This document shows positions 8,307 to 16,583 of a DNA stretch of 32,941 bases, in pieces. This DNA is from Marmoricola sp. (GTDB lineage: Bacteria; Actinomycetota; Actinomycetes; Propionibacteriales; Nocardioidaceae), in the NCBI GenBank assembly GCA_025964775.1, contig JAOPYE010000032.1:1-32941 (forward strand), read 5' to 3'. The position numbers were made by a program, and so were the translations under genes. Within the stretch, counting starts at the first letter, position 1; each line of letters begins with the position of its first letter. The notes beneath the pieces are model-generated. The model saw only the letters and a program-made list of their open reading frames with translations, made no database searches and was not told the origin of the DNA.

Positions 8307-9541
8307 CAGCCGACCTTGAAGTAGGACTTGGTGTACTCGAGCCCGTCGATCAGGGCATCGATCTCGGCCGGCTCTGTGTACAGGTACGACGACGCGCGGG
8401 TCGAGGCCTGCACCCCGAAGCGTCGATGCGCGGGCTTGGCGCAGTGGTGCCCGGCCCGTACGGCGATCCCGCGACTGTCCAGCAGCTGCGCCACGTCGTG
8501 CGGATGCACGCCCGCCAGCTCGAACGACACGGCGCCACCGCGACGCGCAGCGTCGAGCGGTCCCAGCACCGAGACACCGGACACGGACGCCAGACCGGCC
8601 AGCAGGTAGCGCGTGATCGCCACCTCGTGCGCATGGATCGCATCGAGCCCGATGTGCGAGAGGTAGTCCAGCGCGGCACCCAGGCCGACGGCTTCGACGA
8701 TCGGCGGCGTACCGGCCTCGAACTTGTGCGGGATCGGCGCCCAGGTCGACTTCTCCATCGTGACCGTCGCGATCATCTCGCCACCGCCCAGGAACGGCGG
8801 GTAGGCGTTGAGCAGCTCGCTGCGACCCCAGAGCACCCCGATGCCGGTGGGACCGGTCACCTTGTGGCCGGTGAACGCCACGAAGTCGGCGTCCACGGCC
8901 TGGACGTCGATCGGCAGCTGCGGCGCTGCCTGGGATGCGTCGAGCACCACGACCGCGCCGACCTCGTGCGCCCGACGAGCGATCTCGGCAACCGGGTTGA
9001 TCGTCCCCAGCATGTTGGAGACCCAGGTCAGGGCGACGACCTTGGTCCCGGGAACCAGCAGCTCGTCGATGTTGGACAGGTCGAGCTCGCCGTCGTCGGT
9101 GATCCCGAACCAGCGCAGCTCGGCACCGGTCCGCTCCGTGGCGAGCTGCCACGGCACGATGTTGGAGTGGTGCTCCATCTCGGTGATGACGACCCGGTCC
9201 CCCGGCCCGAGCGGGACCGTGCGGGCGACCAGGTTGAGCGCCTCGGAGGCGTTCTTGGTGAAGATGACCTCGTCACGCGACGGCGCATTCAGAAACGCGG
9301 CCACCTTGTCCCGGGCGCCCTCGAACGCCGCGGTGGACTCGGCGCCCAGCTGGTGCATCGCGCGCGCGATGTTCGCGTTGTGCCGCTCGAGGTGATCGAC
9401 CATCGCGTCGATCACGACCTGCGGCTTCTGCGAGGTGTTCGCGCTGTCGAGATAGACCAGCTTGTGCCCGCCGTCGAGCGTCCGCTCAAGGATCGGGAAA
9501 TCCTTGCGGATCACATCAAGGTCGGGCAGCAAGCCGTCCAC
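8306..9541 (-). CDS. sufS: Cysteine desulfurase SufS
   Basis: A 411-residue class II cysteine desulfurase that removes sulfur from L-cysteine as an enzyme-bound persulfide. Cofactor residues are visible: H124-H125 in EMEHHSN, D201 and Q204 in LDASQAAPQ, and the PLP lysine K227 in FTGHKVTGPTG. The catalytic cysteine C367 lies in VRAGHHCAKP, the short-loop arrangement of SufS rather than IscS. The GTG at 9541 is used, two bases after the sufC stop, and it starts a normal-length enzyme. Its partner SufU follows with a one-base overlap. The active site looks complete. Confidence 0.95.
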   Translation of the reverse strand: MDGLLPDLDVIRKDFPILERTLDGGHKLVYLDSANTSQKPQVVIDAMVDHLERHNANIARAMHQLGAESTAAFEGARDKVAAFLNAPSRDEVIFTKNASEALNLVARTVPLGPGDRVVITEMEHHSNIVPWQLATERTGAELRWFGITDDGELDLSNIDELLVPGTKVVALTWVSNMLGTINPVAEIARRAHEVGAVVVLDASQAAPQLPIDVQAVDADFVAFTGHKVTGPTGIGVLWGRSELLNAYPPFLGGGEMIATVTMEKSTWAPIPHKFEAGTPPIVEAVGLGAALDYLSHIGLDAIHAHEVAITRYLLAGLASVSGVSVLGPLDAARRGGAVSFELAGVHPHDVAQLLDSRGIAVRAGHHCAKPAHRRFGVQASTRASSYLYTEPAEIDALIDGLEYTKSYFKVG

Positions 9542-9543
9542 GT

Positions 9544-10302
9544 TCAGACCGCCGCGCTCACGAAGCGGTCGTAGCCGTTGGCCTCGAGCTCGTCAGCCAG
9601 CTCGGGGCCGCCCTCTTCGGCCACCTGGCCGTTGACGAACACGTGCACGAAGTCGGGCGTGATGTAGCGCAGGATCCGGGTGTAGTGCGTGATCAGCAGG
9701 ACGCCCTTGTCGCCGTTCTGCTTGAAACGGTTGACGCCCTCGGACACGATCTTGAGCGCGTCGATGTCCAGGCCCGAGTCGGTCTCGTCCAGCACGGCCA
9801 CCTTCGGGTCGAGCAGCTCGAGCTGCACGATCTCGTGGCGCTTCTTCTCACCGCCGGAGAAGCCTTCGTTGACGTTGCGGGTCGCGAACGCCGTGTCCAT
9901 CTTCACGCGGTCCATCGCTGCGTTGACCTCCTTGACCCAGGTGCGCAGCTTGGGGGCTTCGCCGTCGATGGCGGTCTTGGCGGTCCGGAGGAAGTTCGTG
10001 ACCGAGACACCCGGGACCTCGACCGGGTACTGCATCGCCAGGAACAGCCCGGCGCGTGCCCGCTCGTCGACCGTCATGGCCAGCACGTCGATCCCGTCCA
10101 GGGTCACCGAACCCGACGTGACGTGGTACTTGGGGTGACCGGCGATCGAGTACGCGAGCGTCGACTTGCCCGAGCCGTTGGGGCCCATGATCGCGTGCGT
10201 CTCGCCGTCCCTGATGGTCAGGTTGACGCCCTTCAGGATCTCCTTCGGACCATCCTCGGTGTCGACCGAGACGTGCAGGTCCTTGATCTCCAGCGTTGCC
10301 AT
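9544..10302 (-). CDS. sufC: Fe-S assembly ATPase SufC
   Basis: A 252-residue soluble ABC-type ATPase that drives cluster assembly on the SufB-SufD scaffold. Walker A is GPNGSGKST (40-48), the family signature is FSGGEKKR (148-155), and Walker B is VAVLDETDSGLD (168-179), including the DETDSGLD form characteristic of SufC. The start ATG at 10302 shares its first base with the ferredoxin gene's TAA (TAATG), and AGGAGAAAAG just upstream is a good ribosome binding site. There is no membrane segment, as expected for a cytoplasmic SufBCD component. Confidence 0.96.
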   Translation of the reverse strand: MATLEIKDLHVSVDTEDGPKEILKGVNLTIRDGETHAIMGPNGSGKSTLAYSIAGHPKYHVTSGSVTLDGIDVLAMTVDERARAGLFLAMQYPVEVPGVSVTNFLRTAKTAIDGEAPKLRTWVKEVNAAMDRVKMDTAFATRNVNEGFSGGEKKRHEIVQLELLDPKVAVLDETDSGLDIDALKIVSEGVNRFKQNGDKGVLLITHYTRILRYITPDFVHVFVNGQVAEEGGPELADELEANGYDRFVSAAV

Positions 10303-10616
10303 TACTTTTCTCCTAGATCAACGAGTACGTCGTCGCCGGTGATCTTCACCGCGAAGACAGGAACAGGTTCGGTGGCCGGCGGGCCGAGCGGCTTGCCGGT
10401 TCGGAGGTCGAAGCGCGACCCGTGCATCCAGCACTCGATCTCGCAGCCCTCCACGTCGCCCTCGGACAGGGCGACAGCCGCATGGCTGCACTCGTCCTCG
10501 ATCGCGAAGAAGTCGTCGCCGGAACGAACGATCGCGACATCGAGACCGTCGACCTCCACCCGAACGGCGGAGCCGGAGGCCACCTCGGCGATCGAGCAGG
10601 CACGGACAAACACCAT
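10302..10616 (-). CDS. Rieske-type ferredoxin in the suf operon
   Basis: A 104-residue Rieske 2Fe-2S protein of the non-heme-iron-oxygenase ferredoxin type. The ligands are C43-x-H45 (DECSHAAV) and C62-x2-H65 (CWMHGSRFD), with LRTGKPLGPPATEPVPVF after them. It lies between sufD and sufC, its usual place in actinobacterial suf operons, where it probably supplies electrons for cluster assembly; that role is inferred from position. The ATG at 10616 shares one base with the sufD stop (TGATG), which fixes the start and excludes the longer upstream frame. Confidence 0.92.
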   Translation of the reverse strand: MVFVRACSIAEVASGSAVRVEVDGLDVAIVRSGDDFFAIEDECSHAAVALSEGDVEGCEIECWMHGSRFDLRTGKPLGPPATEPVPVFAVKITGDDVLVDLGEK

Positions 10617-11767
10617 CAGAGAGCCTTCAGCACGTTCTTGCTGAGCTCGGCCTCGACCGTCTCGGCAAGCTTCGACTCCAGCGACTCGACGCCGATCCGG
10701 CGGATCAGGTCGTGGAAGAAGCCGTGCACGACCAGGCGACGGGCCTCGAACTCCTCGATCCCGCGCGAACGCAGGTAGAAGAGCTGCTCGTCGTCGAAGC
10801 GACCGGTCGCCGAGGCGTGCCCTGCCCCCTCGATCTCGCCGGTCTCGATCTCCAGGTTCGGAACCGAGTCGGCACGGCACCCGTCGGTGAGGACCAGGTT
10901 GCGGTTCTCCTCGTAGGTCTCGATGCCCTCGGCGATCTTGCGGATCAGGACGTTGCCGATCCAGACCGTGTGGGCGCCCTGGCCCTGCAGTGCGCCCTTG
11001 TAGACGACGTTGCTCTTCGTCCTCGGGGCGGTGTGGTCCACGAACAACCGGTGCTCGATGTGCTGGCCCTCGTCGGCGAAGTACATGCCGAGCATCTCCA
11101 CGGAACCGCCCGGCCCGGAGAACTCAGCGGTCGCGTCGTGGCGGACCAGGTCGCCGCCGAAGGAGACCGAGACATGCTTGAGGGTGGCGTCGCGGCCGAC
11201 CCGCGCATGCTGGGTCGACTGGTGAACGGCGTCATCGGCCCAGTCCTGCAGCGAGACCACCGTCAGCTCGGCACCGTCATCGAGCAGGATCTCGACGTTG
11301 TCAGCCAGCGTGGCAGAGCCCTCGAAGTCGAGGACGACGGTCGCTCGGGAGAACTTCTCGGCCACGATCACGGTGTGCGCCGCACTGGCGGTGTCCGATC
11401 CGGAGCCGATGTGCCGCACGACAGTCGGTCCGGCGGCCACGACCTCGGTCGGGATCCTGACCACGGTCACGCCGGTGGCAGCGTCCCATGCCCGCGCCGA
11501 GATCCGGTCGGTCGGAACCAACCCGGAGATGCCGCGCACCGCAGCGTCGGCCGCCAGGTGCTCGACGACGACATCGGGCGAGGCCTCGACCTTGACGGCC
11601 ACTGCACCGTCCACGAACGGCGCGGAGTCGTGCAGGCCACGCAGCCGCTTGAGCGGGGTGAACCGCCAGATCTCTTCCATTCCGGTCGGGACCGGGTGAT
11701 CGGCGAGGTCGAACGAACCTGCCGGGTGCAGGTGGGAGGAAACGTCCAGTGACACTTCTTGGCCCAT
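10616..11767 (-). CDS. sufD: Fe-S scaffold protein SufD
   Basis: A 383-residue SufB/SufD-family protein that forms the SufBC2D scaffold. It has the right-handed beta-helix core region (EGSATLADNVEILLDDGAELTVV onward) and the C-terminal helical segment containing GHASATGRFDDEQLFYLRSRG, in which SufD and SufB share the GHA(S)...DDEQLFYLxSRG block. It is slightly shorter than SufB, as usual, and lacks the SufB-specific N-terminal region. The ATG at 11767 shares one base with the sufB stop (TGATG). It is flanked by sufB and the Rieske ferredoxin gene, completing the scaffold set with sufC. Confidence 0.94.
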   Translation of the reverse strand: MGQEVSLDVSSHLHPAGSFDLADHPVPTGMEEIWRFTPLKRLRGLHDSAPFVDGAVAVKVEASPDVVVEHLAADAAVRGISGLVPTDRISARAWDAATGVTVVRIPTEVVAAGPTVVRHIGSGSDTASAAHTVIVAEKFSRATVVLDFEGSATLADNVEILLDDGAELTVVSLQDWADDAVHQSTQHARVGRDATLKHVSVSFGGDLVRHDATAEFSGPGGSVEMLGMYFADEGQHIEHRLFVDHTAPRTKSNVVYKGALQGQGAHTVWIGNVLIRKIAEGIETYEENRNLVLTDGCRADSVPNLEIETGEIEGAGHASATGRFDDEQLFYLRSRGIEEFEARRLVVHGFFHDLIRRIGVESLESKLAETVEAELSKNVLKAL

Positions 11768-13185
11768 CAGCCGACGGCCCCTTCCATCTGCAGTTCGATC
11801 AGGCGGTTGAGCTCGAGCGCGTACTCCATCGGGAGCTCCTTGGCGATGGGCTCGACGAAGCCGCGGACGATCATCGCCATCGCCTCGTCCTGCTCCATGC
11901 CGCGCGACATCAGGTAGAACAGCTGGTCGTCGGAGACCTTCGAGACGCTGGCCTCGTGGCCCATCGAGACGTCGTCCTCGCGGATGTCGACGTACGGGTA
12001 GGTGTCCGAGCGGCTGATCTGGTCGACCAGCAGGGCGTCACACAGGACGTTCGACTTCGACCCGTGCGCACCTTCGTTGATCTGGATCAGGCCCCTGTAC
12101 GACGTCCGCCCGCCACCACGTGCCACGGACTTCGAGAGGATCGAGGACGAGGTGTTCGGAGCCGCGTGCACCATCTTGGCACCGGCGTCCTGGTGCTGGC
12201 CCTCGCCGGCGAACGCGATCGACAGGGTCTCGCCCTTGGCGTGCTCGCCCATCAGGTAGATCGCCGGGTACTTCATGGTCAGCTTGGAACCGATGTTGCC
12301 GTCGACCCATTCCATGGTCGCGCCGGCTTCGCAGACGGCCCGCTTGGTCACCAGGTTGTAGACGTTGTTCGACCAGTTCTGGATGGTCGTGTAGCGGCAG
12401 CGGCCGCCCTTCTTCACGATGATCTCGACGACCGCCGAGTGCAGCGAGTCCGAGGAGTAGATCGGCGCGGTGCAGCCCTCCACGTAGTGCACGTAGGCGT
12501 CCTCGTCGACGATGATCAGGGTCCGCTCGAACTGGCCCATGTTCTCGGTGTTGATCCGGAAGTACGCCTGCAGCGGGATGTCCACGTGGACGCCCTTGGG
12601 CACGTAGATGAACGAGCCGCCGGACCAGGTCGCCGTGTTCAGGGCGGCGAACTTGTTGTCACCGACCGGGATGATCGTGCCGAAGTACTCCTTGAAGAGC
12701 TCCTCGTGCTCGCGCAGCGCGGTGTCGGTGTCGACGAAGATCACGCCCTGCTCCTCGAGGTCCTCGCGGATCGAGTGGTAGACGACCTCGGACTCGTACT
12801 GCGCGGCGACGCCGGAGACCAGGCGCTGCTTCTCCGCCTCGGGGATGCCGAGCTTGTCGTAGGTGTTCTTGATGTCCTCGGGCAGCTCTTCCCACGAGGT
12901 CGCCTGCTTCTCGCTGGAGCGGACGAAGTACTTGATGTTGTCGAAGTCGATGTCGTTGAGCTCGCCGCCCCAGGTGGGCATCGGCTTGCGGTGGAAGAGC
13001 TTGAGCCCCTTCATCCGCATCTCGAGCATCCAGGCAGGCTCGTTCTTCTTGTCCGAGATGTCCTGCACCACGGCTTCGCTCAGGCCGCGCTTCGCGTTCG
13101 CACCGGCTGCGTCGGAATCGGACCAGCCGAACTCGTAGCGCCCGATGCCCTTCAGGGTCGGGTTCAGTTCTTCGATGCTCGTCAT
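11767..13185 (-). CDS. sufB: Fe-S scaffold protein SufB
   Basis: A 472-residue SufB, the main scaffold on which the cluster is built. Family landmarks include [71 protein letters not shown] (given here only as a landmark block spanning about residues 57-107), [20 protein letters not shown] and [21 protein letters not shown]. The gene is continuous and of normal length, with no intein, unlike the sufB of several mycobacteria. The ATG at 13185 is chosen because it overlaps the sufR stop by ATGA and begins the conserved MTSIEELNP; a longer frame upstream would run into sufR. Confidence 0.96.
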   Translation of the reverse strand: MTSIEELNPTLKGIGRYEFGWSDSDAAGANAKRGLSEAVVQDISDKKNEPAWMLEMRMKGLKLFHRKPMPTWGGELNDIDFDNIKYFVRSSEKQATSWEELPEDIKNTYDKLGIPEAEKQRLVSGVAAQYESEVVYHSIREDLEEQGVIFVDTDTALREHEELFKEYFGTIIPVGDNKFAALNTATWSGGSFIYVPKGVHVDIPLQAYFRINTENMGQFERTLIIVDEDAYVHYVEGCTAPIYSSDSLHSAVVEIIVKKGGRCRYTTIQNWSNNVYNLVTKRAVCEAGATMEWVDGNIGSKLTMKYPAIYLMGEHAKGETLSIAFAGEGQHQDAGAKMVHAAPNTSSSILSKSVARGGGRTSYRGLIQINEGAHGSKSNVLCDALLVDQISRSDTYPYVDIREDDVSMGHEASVSKVSDDQLFYLMSRGMEQDEAMAMIVRGFVEPIAKELPMEYALELNRLIELQMEGAVG

Positions 13186-13835
13186 GAGGTGACTCCTCTG
13201 GTCGGGATACAGGTCGTGCAGACCCCGTCGCCGTGGGCGATCGTGGCCAAACGCTGGACGTGCGTGTCGAGGACGCGGCTGATGGCCTCGGTCTCGGCCT
13301 CGCACAACTGGGGGAACTCGTGTGCCACGTGCGAGACGGGGCAGTGCTGCTGGCAGAGCTGCTCGCCCACCGGCAGGTCCCGCGTGGAGGCGGCGTATCC
13401 CTGGTCGGTGAAGATCGCCGCGAGGGCCTGGGCCGGGGAGAACTCGGGGTGTGCGGCCATCACGCCGGCGAAGTCGTCCTCGATGAAGGCGACCCGACGC
13501 TCGGCGAACGCCTTGACGGCGACCTCCCCTCCGGTTTCCGCGAGGAACCGGAGAGCCTGCAGGGCCAGGTCGTCGTACTGCTGGTCGAAGCCGTCACGCC
13601 CGGTCTCGGTCAGCGCGAACAGCTTCGCCGGACGACCCCGCCCACGCGTGCTGGCGACCCGTGGTTCGCGCGCCTCGATCGCTTCCTCGGCGAGCAACTG
13701 GTCCAGGTGCCGGCGTACGGCGGCCGGGGTCAGCATGAGCCGTTCGGCGAGCGCAGCCGCGGTGGAGGGACCGTTCTCCAGGATCGACCGGACCACCCGC
13801 TGACGGGTAGGCGCGTCGGTCTGGTCGATTTCCAC
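13182..13835 (-). CDS. sufR: Fe-S sensing transcriptional repressor SufR
   Basis: A 217-residue regulator and first gene of the suf operon. The N-terminal winged helix-turn-helix spans about residues 11-60 ([20 protein letters not shown], then [12 protein letters not shown]), followed by a wing with [16 protein letters not shown]. The C-terminal half carries cysteines C161, C165, C178, C206 and C209, enough to bind the 4Fe-4S cluster used by SufR for sensing. Holo-SufR normally represses its own operon and is released when clusters are lost. The GTG at 13835 has no Shine-Dalgarno sequence; a promoter and likely operator lie directly in front, suggesting leaderless, autoregulated transcription. 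The stop overlaps the sufB start by ATGA. Confidence 0.92.
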   Translation of the reverse strand: MEIDQTDAPTRQRVVRSILENGPSTAAALAERLMLTPAAVRRHLDQLLAEEAIEAREPRVASTRGRGRPAKLFALTETGRDGFDQQYDDLALQALRFLAETGGEVAVKAFAERRVAFIEDDFAGVMAAHPEFSPAQALAAIFTDQGYAASTRDLPVGEQLCQQHCPVSHVAHEFPQLCEAETEAISRVLDTHVQRLATIAHGDGVCTTCIPTRGVTS

Positions 13836-13846
13836 AACACCAGTGT
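13832..13846 (-). promoter_or_regulatory. Probable SufR operator overlapping the sufR start
   Basis: On the minus strand ACACT-GGTGT-TGTGG matches 9 of 10 specified bases of the inverted repeat ACACT-N5-TGTGA that I recall for M. tuberculosis SufR. It covers the probable -10 box, the spacer and the GTG start codon of sufR, an ideal position for autorepression. The match is seen directly; the motif itself is from memory. Confidence 0.6.
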
Positions 13847-13871
13847 GCCGTTAATGCTCAGGAGGATTCAA
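13842..13871 (-). promoter_or_regulatory. Candidate sufR operon promoter (-35 and -10)
   Basis: On the minus strand TTGAAT (13866-13871) is followed after 18 bases by CACACT (13842-13847), which ends six bases before the sufR GTG. The -35 is reasonable and the -10 is weak, as expected for a regulated promoter. If used, the mRNA would be leaderless or nearly so. Confidence 0.42.
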
Positions 13872-13886
13872 ATAAGGCTCACCTAA
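13868..13886. promoter_or_regulatory. IdeR/DtxR-like iron box upstream of sufR
   Basis: The plus strand reads TCAAATAAGGCTCACCTAA. Against the iron-box consensus TTAGGTTAGGCTAACCTAA it matches 14 of 19 positions, with 11 of 12 in the right-hand part (AGGCTCACCTAA). It overlaps the candidate -35 of the sufR operon. An iron regulator acting here would join iron supply to cluster assembly. The left half is weak, so the call is tentative. Confidence 0.45.
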
Positions 13887-13950
13887 CCTGCAAATCCGCG
13901 CCCCGGGCCCTTCAGTCGGCGCCCAGCCTGCCGATAGGCCATGAGAGGAA

Positions 13951-13956
13951 GAGGAG
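13951..13956 (+). promoter_or_regulatory. Ribosome binding site of the flippase-like gene
   Basis: GAGGAG lies five to ten bases before the ATG at 13962 and selects that start over an in-frame ATG at 13941, which has no purine-rich site ahead of it. Confidence 0.6.
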
Positions 13957-13961
13957 AACCT

Positions 13962-14828
13962 ATGGTGCGCAGGATCGTGCAGTCGCGAGTCGTGCTCGCC
14001 CTCGGCGTGCTGATCGCACTGGCGGTCCCGGCCTTGACCCTGCCACGGCTTCCCGCGATCAGCCCGTGGCCCCTGGTGGCCGGCCTGGTTCCGTGGATCG
14101 TCTGCAAGTACCTTCTCTGCCCGTTGCGGTGGCGGGTCCTCAGCACGACCTTCGCCGACGCACCCCGGGATCGTCGCTGGTACCTGCGCGCCTTCGCTGA
14201 GTCGGAACTCCTCGCCCTGCTGACTCCCGGCGGCGTCGGCGGCGACCTGTGGCGGATCAAGCGCCTGACCGGAGCCGGCGTCCGCCGCGGCGATGCGGTC
14301 CTCAGCGTGGGAGCCGATCTGCTCGTCACAGGGCTCGCCATCGGCGCGTTCCTGCCCTTCGCGGCCGCCAGCATCCCGCGGTCACTGCTCTGCACCAGCG
14401 CCGGAATCCTTGCCGCCGCCGTCGGCGTCGTCCTGCTGATGCGACGGAAGTTTCCTCGCCTGCTCCCGACCGGTCCGCTGCCACGCCCCCGAGCCCTCAT
14501 CCTCAGCCTGCTGCTGTCGGCCGGGTACCAGTTGTCGATCGCCGGGATGCTGCTCGGAACCGTTGCCGCCACCGGACACCCGCTCCCGCCGCTCGCGGTG
14601 CTCGCCGCCTTCGGTGCCAGCGAGCTGGCTGCTGTCGTACCGGGCGTCAATGGCGCAAGCCCCCGCGACGGCGCGCTCGTGGTCGCCCTGGTCGCCTTCG
14701 GCGTGCCCTGGCTCGCGGCGGCCGCGGCCATCACGCTCCGCGCGACACTGGCCTGGCTCCCGGCCCTCACCCTCGGCGGACTCAGCCTGTGGCTGCTGCG
14801 TCGCCGGCCCGTTGCGGCGCCAGCCTGA
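13962..14828 (+). CDS. Flippase-like membrane protein (LPG synthase transmembrane family)
   Basis: A 288-residue integral membrane protein with about seven hydrophobic segments, of the lysylphosphatidylglycerol synthase transmembrane/UPF0104 family. The family block ExxxLLxPGGVGGDxWR is visible as ESELLALLTPGGVGGDLWRI, and a second glycine-rich stretch is ASELAAVVPGVNGASPRDGA. It lacks the soluble aminoacyl-transferase domain of MprF, so it is more likely a lipid or lipid-linked sugar transport protein than an LPG synthase. The ATG at 13962 has GGAG seven bases upstream; the ATG at 13941 has no such site. It is divergent from sufR and sits where mycobacteria carry the mannosyltransferase MptB. 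The substrate is unknown. Confidence 0.75.
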   Translation: MVRRIVQSRVVLALGVLIALAVPALTLPRLPAISPWPLVAGLVPWIVCKYLLCPLRWRVLSTTFADAPRDRRWYLRAFAESELLALLTPGGVGGDLWRIKRLTGAGVRRGDAVLSVGADLLVTGLAIGAFLPFAAASIPRSLLCTSAGILAAAVGVVLLMRRKFPRLLPTGPLPRPRALILSLLLSAGYQLSIAGMLLGTVAATGHPLPPLAVLAAFGASELAAVVPGVNGASPRDGALVVALVAFGVPWLAAAAAITLRATLAWLPALTLGGLSLWLLRRRPVAAPA

Positions 14829-14853
14829 GTCTCGCGGGCCTCGAGCGGTCTTC

Positions 14854-14859
14854 TAGACT
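14854..14859 (+). promoter_or_regulatory. Probable -10 box for leaderless ABC ATPase mRNA
   Basis: TAGACT is followed by exactly six bases (CCGCGG) and the GTG at 14866. The spacing predicts transcription starting at the GTG itself. No Shine-Dalgarno sequence and no clear -35 are present. Confidence 0.55.
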
Positions 14860-14865
14860 CCGCGG

Positions 14866-15816
14866 GTGCCCAACTCCCCCGCCGTCGAGGTCGCCGGCCT
14901 CGTCATGCGGTACGGCGACAAGACCGCCGTGGACGCCCTCGACCTCCGCGTCGAGCGCAACACGATCACCGCGGTGCTCGGCCCGAACGGCGCCGGCAAG
15001 ACCACGACCCTGGAGACCTGCGAAGGCTACCGTCGCCCGCACGAGGGCACCGTCCGGGTCCTCGGCCTGGACCCGATCAACGACCGGAAGGCGCTGATCC
15101 CGAGCATCGGAGTCATGCTGCAGGGCCAGGGAGCGTGGTCGGGCGTCAAGGCCATGGAGATGCTCAAGCACATCGCCCGACTGCACGCGAACCCGCTCGA
15201 CACCGACATGCTGGCGGACCGACTGGGCCTCGGTGACTGCGGCAGCACGCCGTACCGCCGTCTCTCGGGTGGGCAGCAGCAGCGTCTGGGCCTGGCGATG
15301 GCGGTGGTCGGGCGCCCCGAGGTGGTCTTCGTCGACGAGCCGACGGCCGGCATGGATCCGCAGGCCCGGCGCGCGACCTGGGAGCTGCTCTCCGAACTGC
15401 GCGAGGACGGGGTCACCGTCGTGCTCACCACGCACTACATGGACGAGGCCGAGAAGCTCGCCGATCACATCCACATCGTCGACCACGGTCGCATGGTCGC
15501 CTCGGGAACCCCGATCGAGCTGACCCGTGGCGGCACCGCCACGATCCGGCTGGTGGTCACCAAGCCGTTCCCCGAGGGCGCTCCGGCCAGTCTCCAGGCA
15601 GCACTCGGACCCGACATCGAGGTCAAGCCGATCAGCGACACCAGCCTGCTCATCACCGGCCCTGCCGATCACACCACCCTGGCCACCGTGGCGGCCTGGT
15701 GCGAGCAGCAGGGAGTCCTGCCCGAATCGCTCAACCTGGGGCAGCGCAACCTCGAGGACGTGTTCCTCGAGCTCACCGGCCGCGGCCTGGCGCACACCGC
15801 GGGAGACACCCGGTGA
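14866..15816 (+). CDS. ABC transporter ATP-binding protein (daunorubicin-resistance type)
   Basis: A 316-residue ABC-2 type exporter ATPase. Walker A is GPNGAGKTT (39-47), the signature LSGGQQQRLG, Walker B VVFVDEPTAGMDP, and the H-loop VLTTHYMDEAEKLAD; the C-terminal domain ends in LNLGQRNLEDVFLELTGRGL, typical of DrrA-like exporters. The GTG start is set by the -10 box six bases before it and the absence of an earlier conserved start. Its stop overlaps the permease start (GTGA). An ABC pair beside ctaA and opposite sufR is a conserved actinobacterial arrangement (Rv1456c-Rv1458c beside Rv1460 in M. tuberculosis), so a role near respiration or the envelope is possible, but the substrate is unknown. 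Confidence 0.88.
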   Translation: MPNSPAVEVAGLVMRYGDKTAVDALDLRVERNTITAVLGPNGAGKTTTLETCEGYRRPHEGTVRVLGLDPINDRKALIPSIGVMLQGQGAWSGVKAMEMLKHIARLHANPLDTDMLADRLGLGDCGSTPYRRLSGGQQQRLGLAMAVVGRPEVVFVDEPTAGMDPQARRATWELLSELREDGVTVVLTTHYMDEAEKLADHIHIVDHGRMVASGTPIELTRGGTATIRLVVTKPFPEGAPASLQAALGPDIEVKPISDTSLLITGPADHTTLATVAAWCEQQGVLPESLNLGQRNLEDVFLELTGRGLAHTAGDTR

Positions 15817-16583
15817 GCACCGGAACCTTCACCCCGGCCCCCGGTGGCGCGCCGCTGGCCCGCCAGGTCCTCGCCCAGGCATCGATGGAAGCCCGCCTGA
15901 TGGCGCGCAACGGCGAACAGCTGCTGCTGGCCGTCGTGATCCCGGTGCTGGTGCTGATCGGTGGCGTGGAGGGTGCCAAGCACGTCTCCATCACCGGCAT
16001 CTCGCAGCGACCGGTCGACGAGTTCGCCCCCGGGGTCCTCGCGCTGGCCGTGATGTCGACCGCGTTCACGTCGCTGGCGATCGCCACCGGTTTCGAGCGC
16101 CGGTACGGCGTGATCAAGCGCCTCGGCGCCTCGCCGCTCCCCCGCGCCGGGCTGCTGCTGGGGAAGGTGGGTGCGCTGCTGATCGTCGAGACCTTCCAGG
16201 TCATCGTGCTCGCCCTCGTCGGGCTGGCACTGGGCTGGCACCCGCATCCGGGTTACCTCGGTGCGATCCTCGGCGTCATCCTCGGAACGTCGGCCTTCGC
16301 CTCACTCGGCCTATTCATGGCCGGTGCCCTGCGCGCCGAGGCGACGCTGGCCGCCGCCAACCTCGTCTACCTGCTGCTGATGGCCGGTGGTGCCGTTGTG
16401 CTGCCGCCGAGCGCGTACGGCGCTTTCGGGCACGTCACCGAGTACCTGCCCTCGGGCGCGCTGGGCAACACGATGCGCTCGGCCTTCCAGCACGGCGACA
16501 TCGCCGGAGGCAGCCTGCTCGTCCTGCTTGCCTGGACCGTTGTCGGAACGGTCGCGACGATGCGGACTTTCCAGTGGGAATGA
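15813..16583 (+). CDS. ABC-2 type transporter permease
   Basis: A 256-residue membrane protein with six likely transmembrane segments, the partner of the ATPase gene just upstream. The N-terminus is cytoplasmic (about residues 1-35), followed by LLLAVVIPVLVLIGGVEGA; FERRYGVIKRLGASPLPR is the coupling-loop segment typical of DrrB-like permeases. The GTG at 15813 overlaps the ATPase stop by GTGA and starts the conserved region, so longer starts further upstream are rejected. Its stop overlaps the ctaA start by ATGA, tying the transporter to heme A synthase in expression. The transported compound cannot be deduced. Confidence 0.86.
   Translation: MSTGTFTPAPGGAPLARQVLAQASMEARLMARNGEQLLLAVVIPVLVLIGGVEGAKHVSITGISQRPVDEFAPGVLALAVMSTAFTSLAIATGFERRYGVIKRLGASPLPRAGLLLGKVGALLIVETFQVIVLALVGLALGWHPHPGYLGAILGVILGTSAFASLGLFMAGALRAEATLAAANLVYLLLMAGGAVVLPPSAYGAFGHVTEYLPSGALGNTMRSAFQHGDIAGGSLLVLLAWTVVGTVATMRTFQWE

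Noticed and set aside
11767..13185. Possible intein in sufB
   Set aside because: Mycobacterial sufB often has one, but this gene is 472 codons, the intein-free length, and the conserved blocks run without interruption.
11749..13803. A 684-codon plus-strand frame opposite sufB and sufR
   Set aside because: The opposite strand encodes SufB and SufR with clear motifs; the plus frame is low-complexity and unrecognisable.
13916..13934. Short inverted repeat TCGGC-N9-GCCGA before the flippase-like gene
   Set aside because: Five-base GC-rich arms of this kind are expected by chance in such a sequence, and it matches no motif I know.
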